Positions 1 through 8,894 of a DNA stretch of 22,662 bases are shown in pieces. The notes under the pieces are model-generated. The model worked only from the letters and a program-made list of their open reading frames with translations, was not told the origin of the DNA and did not search any database. The position numbers and the translations under genes are program-made. Where the stretch lies: positions 1 through 22,662 of IMG/VR virus record IMGVR_UViG_3300013118_000719. One strand, written 5' to 3'. This stretch comes from a virus. The stretch's first letter is position 1; each line of letters starts with the position of its first letter.

Positions 1-3000
1 TTATAGCTTTTGTTCTTTCTTGTCCAATTATTTGATGATACGGATTCCAATGTAAAGGAGAGAGGACCAATGCACCCTGCCACACGTCTCTTTCGGCATA
101 AGTTATAACTGAAAGTTCGCTTGATGACCTTTCGTTACGCAACACAGGATGGTTGGGGTTGCGACGGAATTGAGCATGTGTTCCATATCCGTACGGGCCG
201 TTTCGTTTAAGCATCAAAGTGTTGAAAAGATAGCCATGGGCTTGTGTGGAGGCCCAGTATTTAAGGCCGGAACCGAGACCCGAAGAACTAACTGTTCCGT
301 GGAACCACCCAACATAACCAGTTTTAACCTTGTTTCTATATTGCCCGTCGGTCGGAAGAGTGTTAGATTGATCAAAAAGTGGCACAGCAAAGGGGTATCC
401 CAATATATTTGTCGAAGAAGATATGGGTTCATATATTATTGTATTGAGGCCGGCAAAATCTTGCGGCGTCCAGTCTTTTGATATATCTGAATTTTGTTCG
501 GCCCATTTTTTTGGTGCACCATATGCCTGCTGGTCATCCCAATCGTTATCAAAAACTCCAAAATCGCTAGCTGAGATCATGGTTAGCCATGGCTCCCAGC
601 CAGAAGATGCAGAATAGCGACCCTGTTGCTCACCAAACAGTGGCATGTAGCCAGAATATCTAAAGTTGTGGTTACAAGGATCAGTGTGCTCCATGGCTCC
701 TGTCATCCAAGCGTATTGACGATCCCCTCTGGGAATTGGGTGAAACTGGTTAAGGTTATCGTAATGATTTCCACAGGAATAAGTTGTAGATGAAGAGTAG
801 CCAAGGACCGTCGCGACACAGCCGGTCATCGGGGTGGGATAAAGGCCACCTTCGGTGCCGTCGCTAAAACTTAGAGCGTTGTTTGTGGTAATGGAAGAAT
901 AAGCTACCGGAAACAAATGATTTTCTGCCCATCCATTCGAATTCCATACGGCGTTTGTACCCGAAATAAATACTTTCGGGTTGTTTGCCTTAACCACATC
1001 CGTTTGATTGCCTTCACCAAGCTTATACCAAGCGAACAGGCGCTCTTTGGCGAGGGGTTGAGTAAGATCATCCGAACCAGTAATATCACAGGGAACACCA
1101 TCATTGTAAAGTGCTCGAGTCTCTGAAGCGCTCAGGGCTACATCCCACAAGGTTATTTGATCCAAGGCGCCAGATAAAGCATTACCCTGAATTGAGGTTT
1201 TTGATACGTCGTGGCCAAACCCTAGCACCGAATCGCTTTTTCTCGGCACGGAACTAAGCACACTGTAGGCTGATTCATCAATTTTTTGATCAAAATAGGC
1301 GTATGGAGATGTACTCTCCACAACTCGCTGCACGACTGAATTAAATAATATTGTTGGGAAGCTAGGGCCGCTGACTCCGGCAGAAACAGGCAATCTGACC
1401 ACAACGTGGACCCACTCTCCGGCATTCATCCTAGCAGCTTGGGCGCCGTCGGTGGGTGTAGACGGGAGGCTGCTTGTAGTAGACACTTTCCATACCGCGC
1501 GGCGGTGGGAGCCACCGAAGCCGGATATATGATTTCTTGTTGCTACTTCTAAATTGAAGCTAGCAGAAACTTTTGAAATTTCAATGAACGGCTTTGAAGA
1601 GGCGCCATTCTTTCCGACAGTAAACAAACACGCACTTCCATTGGTTGGCGACATTCTAAACCATCCAGAAAATGTAAACCCTCTAGAACGAGCACCAGTC
1701 AAAAAGTTAGTACAGGATGCCGATGCTGCATTAAGCAACATGTGGCCGTAGTTAGCTGAATCTGTGAAATACAGGGCTTTATCATTTATCAAAGACGAGC
1801 CGGTAGTAACCGCATAATGTGTTTCTGAACCTTCTTTGGCGCGCCACAAATTATTTCTATGAACTCGGTGAAATGCTGGCTTTTCTTCATATGTGGCGCC
1901 CTGATTGCTGGGTACTAATATAGAATCTCGGAAAAAACGTTCGGTATGGCGGGCGGCGTGTACAGTGTGCCCGAAATCATTGCCATGAATATCATAAACT
2001 CTAATGCCATCTTCTTCGGCTGAGCCAGAAACAATCGGCGGACTTTGGAATGGACGCTTAACAGTTAAGTTTCTGTTATTCAACATGTTATAAACTGAAA
2101 ATTCTCCAGATCGGAAGTCTTGATAACCCCTAGACATAACTTCAATGCCGCCGGGCGCACTAAATTTAGAAACAAACACTGAGTTATTAGTGGTTGCTTG
2201 GCCTCCTAGGGGTGTTGTGGTATATCCGAGGCCGCCTTGCAAGTAATCGGTGGAATAATCGCCACTCCAATCTGTATGTGGTTTGGCGCCTGATAAAATT
2301 ATCGCTGAGCCAGTTTCATCATTGTAAACGCCATCTCGCGATCCGCGATGAATGTCCAGCAGTGTTCGCACCGATGTTGAGCTTGACATGTAGTCGCTTT
2401 TAATTGTAGTTGGTAAGTTTGGCTGCTTTTCGATGAATTGTCTTGGATTAGACCAACCACCGTGGGCGTTAACTACTTCATAGTTATGGCTATAATTTCC
2501 AAGAATTGTGGAACCAGTGGTGTGGTGAATATTTCTAATGTTGACAGGACGTTTAGCCGTGAACCCTCTGTAATAGATAGCCTTCTGCGATGCAGTATGA
2601 GGGTATTGTCCCAACTCTTCTGGTGCATTAGCCAAGGGATAGTCCGGGCCCACCATACCGATCGCGCCAGATATGGGCGGATCGTCAGCTTTACCAAGAA
2701 GTATTTTCCATGCTTCAGGTCTAGAATCCCATCGATCCAATCCACCTACACCACCAGCCATTCCGCTTATAGCATATGGCCAAGTGCCCGTGGAGGTGAT
2801 AGTAATGTTGCCAACTGAATAATCAGGTGAATTAACAAAATTTGTTAAGCTGGCTGTACCATTTGATGTTATGCCTGCTTTAATTGTAAAGCCCGGATAC
2901 GAATTGATAGCGGCCACAAGATTTTCCATTGTATCGGTTGTGTCGCCGTCAATATCAGCATCTTCTGGGTTAGTGGGCGATGAGGTAAACGTGAAGTCTA

Positions 3001-6000
3001 CAGACGTACCACCATCATTTAATGTTAAGGTGTCGCCTTCATCCGGCAGCTCGTTCATCGAAACTTCACCAGTTGGGAAATTTGAACCAACCGTAACCTT
3101 GTTCACCTTTACGTGTCGTGATTGATGGCCACCTACGGCATAATTGGTAAACGGGCCTTGCATTGGCCTTTCCATGTCAGGGCCATATACATCATTATGT
3201 AAGTTGGTAATAATAACACCGGACATTACACGAGCATCCACATTCTTTTGATATCCGGCAGTAACGCTTCCGCTAATAATATTAAAGGGGAAGGAAATAT
3301 CTGATTTTATGTTTTTATAGCCTATTCCTTCTTCCCAGTCTCTACCATGTTGTACTTTAACTGTTCTCTTTACTTTATCATTAGGCTTAGAAAGTGGATC
3401 TTGTATATTTTTAAGTCTTACAGTTTCATCTTCTTCGCCATTAATACCATATACAGACGAAAACAATACGTTTTCTGGAACGTATGCGCCGGCATCTTGG
3501 TTAACAGGTCCATGGGGGCGTGTGGCATTGTAGGTTAAGTCAATCTTCTTGTTTCTTTCAAAGTTTACGCCACCTTTAATCGGCATTACCGGTGAGGCTG
3601 TACGATACACAGTAAGTTTATAAGGTTTTGATAGCTTGCGAATACGGAAAATAGAACCGCTGTGTACACCATTTGACAGAGTTGAGAGTATATTGAGTTT
3701 TTGGTTGTTGTCGTTCTCAATTGACATTCTCATATTGTCTCTTTCCGCATCGACATAGCTGTTACCGCTGCTGATATCAGACTTTTGTCTTTCCGCTCTC
3801 TCTTTCCACCATTGGGCGTTCAGCATTTGTTTAGAAGAGCCGGTTAGATCCGAGGATGGGTGATGATTAACTCTCCAGTTGTAAAGTCTTTCATTAATTC
3901 CCATTATTGGAGTAATCGGATCATCAAGCCTAAACTCAATTGTTGGAAATTGTGACTTATACTTATTTCTTTCCAATACATGACTTTCAACAATATTCAT
4001 TGTATCGTCAGTAAATTTTGAAGAGGCAGGCATTAGCTGACCAATAATTTGAGAAATTGTATCATCAAACCATTGATAATATTCAATATATTTTTCAACG
4101 TCTGAAGTAGTAGATACCCTACGGAAAAATGCTTCTCTCAGTTTTTCTAATTTTTTATAACGAGCACGATATCTGTTGACTGGCTCGCCAATCATATTAT
4201 TAAAATCTAGGGCTCCGGCAAAGAAATTTAGCATTTCATCTGAAATTGCTGCGTACATGCTTTTCTCTACCGTGTGATGATAGTTGGGGATTGTCTCTGT
4301 GAATCCGAATGCGCGGTCATCCGAAGTCAAAATTTGAACCATGTCGGAAGATATTGGCGATTCGGGGTCCATAAACTTGAAAGTGTTGGTAAGAAATTCT
4401 CTTTGTACTTTGCTGGAGTTTACAGTAAACCCGTATCCCAAACCGGGATGTTTATATCTAGACAAGCCGCCAAGCCAACCGAGGGCGCGACGATCTTGAG
4501 CAGAGCCTGATGACATATCTAGTGTTAAAAATTGGCCGGATGCATCTGAACTCGTCACATCATTGAAGTTCCAGTCTAATGCCAGTGTGTTGATATTTAA
4601 AAGATCTAAATTGTTTGAATTTGGATCCAACGGAGAAAGATGTTGAAAGGAGCCCGAAATACCGGCATTATCAATATCGTATATGTGTTGTTTTAGTGAA
4701 TCTTCATCTAAAAATTTACCCCAATAGCGTGCATTGAACAGTCGTATATCAGTTGGGTGATTTACTGTACCTGAAAAGTTGGTTCTATTGGCGCCGGCAT
4801 AAAAACGTTTTGAGCCGGACAAAAAGTGTTCAGCAGTAGTTCTGCTTACCGATGCTGTCAACACGAACTGATTTTCAATGTTGCCCAGCTTCGTATTTAA
4901 GCCTTGGAATATTAAATCATATGTGTAGCCGATGTCAGATCCGGATACAGTTTTTGTCATTCCAAATGTGCTTGGTTTGAGGCGTACTGACACATTCCAA
5001 TCTGAATTATCATAAGCATCAAAAAATACACTGCTTGTTAGAATCGGGAAGGGGCCGGCATTCGGATTCAACCACGGGGTACTGCCGGCTGGATCATTCG
5101 GATAGTATGACGATGAAAGCATGAAGAATGCATTTTTAGAATATCTCTCTTCTCTGACAATATATACTTGGAAATTGGCACTGTCATACACGTGCCAATT
5201 AGTGTTTGTGTCTTCGCCGGCTGAGGCGCTGTACATTCCGTAAAGTGATGACACCTCAAAGGAGCGGTCTACACTGTCATAGTCAGTTTGAAAAGATGGC
5301 ACAGTAAAGTCAGCCTCTGCTGTAAATCCGTACGGATATTCGTAACCGAACTGGCCAGAGCCAGAAATATAGCCTCTAGTGGCGGATGTGTCGTCTGGGT
5401 CTTGGTATTGGAAGCATGTTGCATTAATGTGACTTGAAGTATTAAAATAAAGCGCTTTTTTGTTGACCAGCGTTTGTTCCAAACGAGGAGTCCGGGCATC
5501 TAGATCATACACTGTATTGTCTACATAAGTTCTTACTTTTACTATGGTGTCATCTAAATTAAAACACCTTAAAACATTTTTAATTGTCTTTTCAGTACCC
5601 TTAGTTTTGTAAATGTTTGTTAAGTTATTATAAAGGTTCTGGTAGATCAGGTTTTTAGTATCGGTCAAATCTGCTTGAAATCTAAAATCATCTGTTTTGT
5701 TCGCGAATCTGCTTATTACTTTTGCATCAACGAACAATTGCGGCATATAAAGGCCCAGAGATTGAGGCAAATGTTCTGCAAACGGCAACGGAGTATATGA
5801 CGCACTTGTCATCTGCAGCTGCTTAAAAGTTGGAATAGCTTCTATTTGATTGTAAATTTTGTCAAAGTAGGCGCCAAGAATGTGGGCTAATAATTCAACA
5901 TTTGTATTTCCGAGAGCCTCGTGCTCTTCTAAAATCCAACTTGGGACCAAGGTTTTTAAATTTGAAGTGTTGTTTCTATCGTGATAAGAGCCAGAATTGA

Positions 6001-7360
6001 AAAGACCTTGGCGCAAATTAACCACATCTGGATGCAAGGAGTAGATGATCGGATCTTTATACTCACTGGCGGCGGCCGAAGCCTCGACGAGGGCGGAACT
6101 TAATGTTCTTGAGGGGGTGCCCGTCCAAGTACCATTGGTGATACGACCAGAATAGTCCAGCACGTTTTGGTCTAAATAACCATAGCCGGAATTTCCTTCA
6201 TTAAATTTGTAATACACTCCTAAAGTTGTATTATAAATGTCTGTGTTTGTTCCGCCGCGGACCTGCGCGAACCAGTTTCGGCCGATCTCTTGTGCATTTC
6301 GGGCAGTCTTCCAAAATCTAAACTCATCTACTGAGCCTGTCAATGTATGAGTATTTGCTGTACGAGTACTGGCGGCTGCATCGGGCCTGAAAGGCACAGT
6401 TATCAAGGCGCCTATTCGGGCCTTCATATCTTTTGATGGAATTTCTCCTATAGCTAAGTCCGAATTAACAACCGTATGGTTGAGGTATCCGTTAAGATAA
6501 AAATTGGTTCTAAAATCAGAGCCAGAATTTTGAAATACGAAGGCATAGTGGTTCCAGTCATCTAGTGTGGTGGAAGTTATAGTTTGGCCGATTGGTTGTT
6601 GGAATAATGTGCCGGATCCGGGCGCACCAGATGTCATAGAACCAGACTGAACTGTAAATAAGAATGGCGAAGTTGAAGAAGCGCTCAAAACTTCAATGGT
6701 CATTCGCCCCATATCATGTGAGCCAGACGCGTTATCGTTCCACATATCAAACACAATTGAGTTGGCGTTGGCTCCGAGATCTTCAGCTTTTAACCAAAAC
6801 TCAACTGTAACGCCGCTATCAAAATTTGCTCTCAGATTTGATTGTCGTGAACCCGTGCCATAGTTGTCTGGAAGGCCTGCGGTTTCATATATATTTTTAT
6901 CGTACAGGTTCGCAGAATGTCTTTTGCTATCGTTGGGGTTATTGAATAATTGATTTACCGTATCATAGGTTACACCATGTGGGCCTCCCTTAAAATCAAT
7001 ATAAGAACTAGAATCAAAATTAGCATATCCATTGGTTCTCGGAAACAGATTATTGAAAATATATTTTTCAACATCTAATGATTTGTTGTAAAACTCATGC
7101 TGCTCGGCATCAGAACCATCATACGGATAATAGTCTACAATTCGCCCTAGGGCGCCGCTGTAATAATAGTAGGCGGAACCGAACTTGGCAAAATTTTCAG
7201 GCTTACCATAATCAATTTGCGGAACAAAAGTCTCTTGTTTGATAGAGAGTTGTTTCAAGTTTTCTTTTGATTCTATATCACTGAAAACATTTTTTTGATT
7301 AGTCTCGGCTAGATAATTTCTACTATTTTCAACAGAGCCAAAAAGCTTTTTAATACTCAT
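1..7360 (-). CDS. Giant LamG-domain tail/adhesin protein, C-terminus cut by window edge
   Basis: One uninterrupted frame of 2453 codons begins at ATG 7360 (MSIKKLFGSVENSRNY) and leaves the left edge without a stop. I re-translated several separate stretches and they stay in one frame. Two concanavalin/LamG-like jelly-roll units are visible. The first covers about residues 110-400 (FWLKAEDLG near 189, a GSVDEFRFW strand near 343, then a YYKFNEG motif). The second covers about 1857-2120 (FSGWFRMSP, WVHVVVRL, GALDQITLWD, then WYKLGEG). Between them lies a long region of unknown fold, with a small beta domain at about 1425-1530. LamG folds commonly bind sugars or proteins, so I infer a large virion adhesin or fibre attached near the baseplate; in T4 this slot after gp6 holds gp7. 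The start overlaps the upstream gene by 11 bp. There is no signal peptide and no clear membrane span. The domain calls are good; the exact role is inferred. Confidence 0.85.
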   Translation of the reverse strand, partial: MSIKKLFGSVENSRNYLAETNQKNVFSDIESKENLKQLSIKQETFVPQIDYGKPENFAKFGSAYYYYSGALGRIVDYYPYDGSDAEQHEFYNKSLDVEKYIFNNLFPRTNGYANFDSSSYIDFKGGPHGVTYDTVNQLFNNPNDSKRHSANLYDKNIYETAGLPDNYGTGSRQSNLRANFDSGVTVEFWLKAEDLGANANSIVFDMWNDNASGSHDMGRMTIEVLSASSTSPFLFTVQSGSMTSGAPGSGTLFQQPIGQTITSTTLDDWNHYAFVFQNSGSDFRTNFYLNGYLNHTVVNSDLAIGEIPSKDMKARIGALITVPFRPDAAASTRTANTHTLTGSVDEFRFWKTARNAQEIGRNWFAQVRGGTNTDIYNTTLGVYYKFNEGNSGYGYLDQNVLDYSGRITNGTWTGTPSRTLSSALVEASAAASEYKDPIIYSLHPDVVNLRQGLFNSGSYHDRNNTSNLKTLVPSWILEEHEALGNTNVELLAHILGAYFDKIYNQIEAIPTFKQLQMTSASYTPLPFAEHLPQSLGLYMPQLFVDAKVISRFANKTDDFRFQADLTDTKNLIYQNLYNNLTNIYKTKGTEKTIKNVLRCFNLDDTIVKVRTYVDNTVYDLDARTPRLEQTLVNKKALYFNTSSHINATCFQYQDPDDTSATRGYISGSGQFGYEYPYGFTAEADFTVPSFQTDYDSVDRSFEVSSLYGMYSASAGEDTNTNWHVYDSANFQVYIVREERYSKNAFFMLSSSYYPNDPAGSTPWLNPNAGPFPILTSSVFFDAYDNSDWNVSVRLKPSTFGMTKTVSGSDIGYTYDLIFQGLNTKLGNIENQFVLTASVSRTTAEHFLSGSKRFYAGANRTNFSGTVNHPTDIRLFNARYWGKFLDEDSLKQHIYDIDNAGISGSFQHLSPLDPNSNNLDLLNINTLALDWNFNDVTSSDASGQFLTLDMSSGSAQDRRALGWLGGLSRYKHPGLGYGFTVNSSKVQREFLTNTFKFMDPESPISSDMVQILTSDDRAFGFTETIPNYHHTVEKSMYAAISDEMLNFFAGALDFNNMIGEPVNRYRARYKKLEKLREAFFRRVSTTSDVEKYIEYYQWFDDTISQIIGQLMPASSKFTDDTMNIVESHVLERNKYKSQFPTIEFRLDDPITPIMGINERLYNWRVNHHPSSDLTGSSKQMLNAQWWKERAERQKSDISSGNSYVDAERDNMRMSIENDNNQKLNILSTLSNGVHSGSIFRIRKLSKPYKLTVYRTASPVMPIKGGVNFERNKKIDLTYNATRPHGPVNQDAGAYVPENVLFSSVYGINGEEDETVRLKNIQDPLSKPNDKVKRTVKVQHGRDWEEGIGYKNIKSDISFPFNIISGSVTAGYQKNVDARVMSGVIITNLHNDVYGPDMERPMQGPFTNYAVGGHQSRHVKVNKVTVGSNFPTGEVSMNELPDEGDTLTLNDGGTSVDFTFTSSPTNPEDADIDGDTTDTMENLVAAINSYPGFTIKAGITSNGTASLTNFVNSPDYSVGNITITSTGTWPYAISGMAGGVGGLDRWDSRPEAWKILLGKADDPPISGAIGMVGPDYPLANAPEELGQYPHTASQKAIYYRGFTAKRPVNIRNIHHTTGSTILGNYSHNYEVVNAHGGWSNPRQFIEKQPNLPTTIKSDYMSSSTSVRTLLDIHRGSRDGVYNDETGSAIILSGAKPHTDWSGDYSTDYLQGGLGYTTTPLGGQATTNNSVFVSKFSAPGGIEVMSRGYQDFRSGEFSVYNMLNNRNLTVKRPFQSPPIVSGSAEEDGIRVYDIHGNDFGHTVHAARHTERFFRDSILVPSNQGATYEEKPAFHRVHRNNLWRAKEGSETHYAVTTGSSLINDKALYFTDSANYGHMLLNAASASCTNFLTGARSRGFTFSGWFRMSPTNGSACLFTVGKNGASSKPFIEISKVSASFNLEVATRNHISGFGGSHRRAVWKVSTTSSLPSTPTDGAQAARMNAGEWVHVVVRLPVSAGVSGPSFPTILFNSVVQRVVESTSPYAYFDQKIDESAYSVLSSVPRKSDSVLGFGHDVSKTSIQGNALSGALDQITLWDVALSASETRALYNDGVPCDITGSDDLTQPLAKERLFAWYKLGEGNQTDVVKANNPKVFISGTNAVWNSNGWAENHLFPVAYSSITTNNALSFSDGTEGGLYPTPMTGCVATVLGYSSSTTYSCGNHYDNLNQFHPIPRGDRQYAWMTGAMEHTDPCNHNFRYSGYMPLFGEQQGRYSASSGWEPWLTMISASDFGVFDNDWDDQQAYGAPKKWAEQNSDISKDWTPQDFAGLNTIIYEPISSSTNILGYPFAVPLFDQSNTLPTDGQYRNKVKTGYVGWFHGTVSSSGLGSGLKYWASTQAHGYLFNTLMLKRNGPYGYGTHAQFRRNPNHPVLRNERSSSELSVITYAERDVWQGALVLSPLHWNPYHQIIGQERTKAI

Positions 7361-8894
7361 AATTCTCTACTCTAAACCTGAAGGCTTCATCTTGCTCAAC
7401 CCAATCACTCAGGCTTGAATCATAGAAGGCAAATTTAAATGCATATTCGTATCCGGGTTCGAGAAGTGACATATCAAAATCAAAATAATTACCTGATATG
7501 TCGTGTGACAAGACTGTGTGTAGGTCGCTGCCCGTGCCATGTGGAATGGCATTGAGACTGTCTATTACACGATATATTCTGTAAGACGCGCTCTCAATCG
7601 TTGTGGTCTCTATGTCGTTATTGGCCTTAGTGTAAATTGTTGGTGACCAGAACTTTTCTCTAACATATAAATTAAATCTTGCGTTCTCTTTGGAGCGGTA
7701 TTTTTGTTTCAAATTTGTAATATTCAAATAGTAGCTTGGCCTAATTGAGATTTCGTTACCCTCAAACGTCTGCGGCTTAAATGAGCCCGTAAAGAACCTT
7801 GTGCTGCCTGTATACCAAACATCAAACATGTCTGTGATTTTGTTTCTTGATGTTCCTGTGATTGCTAGACTACAGCTGTAGATTCCTGTTGAGACTTGAC
7901 CAGCAGTGGCATACAGCTGGGAATCGCCATATCCAGTGCGGTCATCAACACAAAGCGTTAAAGCACTTCCAGATGGCTCTGTATTGTCCATTGAGCCGGA
8001 ATGAAGTCGAACTCTCAAAAGGCCGGTTCCTACGCTGGGTAAGTTTTGCAATTTGCCGCGTACATAATTATAGAAATATAATGTATTTACATTTTGTTCG
8101 CCGGATGCCACAGAGCTACTGTAATAAAAATTTGCTCGATCGTCTTTAATGCTGGAATCCCAGCGTGCTTCAATGACCGGTCGTTTAAAATAATATTGAG
8201 TACCGCGAGCGAAAAATCTTTTTGTATAGAATGAGTTGGCGCCACCTGTTAAGTTATAGGATGCAGTCACTTCCTGCGATGCGGTTAACATAATACCAAA
8301 ACCATAATTATGGTATACAGGCGCAGAGCGCATCCATTCTTCCATCAAAATAGTTACATCTACCTCTAAGTCTTCTAATCCACTTTCAAAACTCTGATTG
8401 AAGTTTGAAGCAGTAAGATAATCTCCGCCAGATGAAGACCAGTTTGTAACGGTACCATTGCCATTTCTTCTGCACTGTGTCCAGTTTGAACCAGTATTGC
8501 CTACTGTGTAATCAAGATAATTTTCTAAATCTAGGCCAGAACCTTCTTGCCAAGACTGTGACACTGGTTTGACTGTAAGTGTATAATTTTCAGGTACTGT
8601 TTTGGATGTTTCAGCATTATATAATTTTAAATAAAAACTAACACTCCCGCTAGCTGGAATGGCTCCGTTGCTTCTATCGGTGCTAATTGAATCAATTGGA
8701 AACTTAACTAATATTCTTGAAAGTTCAACTTGCTTGTTTTCGGCCGACGATGTGTATGCCCGGGCGTATACAGAGTAAACCTCTAACACGTCTGCGGCAC
8801 CCATATTAGAGCCTGTAGCACGTCGAGTCAAATTAGCCTGCCACGCATTTGAAATTGTGTTATCTGCTGTCGCGGTGTAACGCTTTATCGCCAT
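7350..8894 (-). CDS. DNRLRE-like domain virion structural protein
   Basis: A 514-residue protein. Residues 1-246 resemble a DNRLRE domain, a beta-sandwich usually found on secreted or surface proteins. The supporting features are an early TATADNTIS stretch, LVKFPID at 62-68, the family-like DVTILMEEWMRS at 179-190 followed by NYGFGIML, and a closing YYFKRPVIEARWD. Residues 250-514 are beta-rich and look like further sandwich domains, but I do not recognise a family. It sits directly between the gp6-type wedge gene and the giant LamG gene. Its ATG shares one base with the gp6 stop (TAATG) and its end overlaps the LamG gene by 11 bp, so the three are probably translated together. I infer a structural protein linking or decorating the baseplate and the adhesin. 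In T4 the position after gp6 holds gp7, which this does not resemble. Confidence 0.75.
   Translation of the reverse strand: MAIKRYTATADNTISNAWQANLTRRATGSNMGAADVLEVYSVYARAYTSSAENKQVELSRILVKFPIDSISTDRSNGAIPASGSVSFYLKLYNAETSKTVPENYTLTVKPVSQSWQEGSGLDLENYLDYTVGNTGSNWTQCRRNGNGTVTNWSSSGGDYLTASNFNQSFESGLEDLEVDVTILMEEWMRSAPVYHNYGFGIMLTASQEVTASYNLTGGANSFYTKRFFARGTQYYFKRPVIEARWDSSIKDDRANFYYSSSVASGEQNVNTLYFYNYVRGKLQNLPSVGTGLLRVRLHSGSMDNTEPSGSALTLCVDDRTGYGDSQLYATAGQVSTGIYSCSLAITGTSRNKITDMFDVWYTGSTRFFTGSFKPQTFEGNEISIRPSYYLNITNLKQKYRSKENARFNLYVREKFWSPTIYTKANNDIETTTIESASYRIYRVIDSLNAIPHGTGSDLHTVLSHDISGNYFDFDMSLLEPGYEYAFKFAFYDSSLSDWVEQDEAFRFRVENYEY

Noticed and set aside
2438-2818. Plus-strand open frame of 126 codons.
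   Set aside because: It is antisense to the continuous LamG giant frame and has no protein-like pattern.
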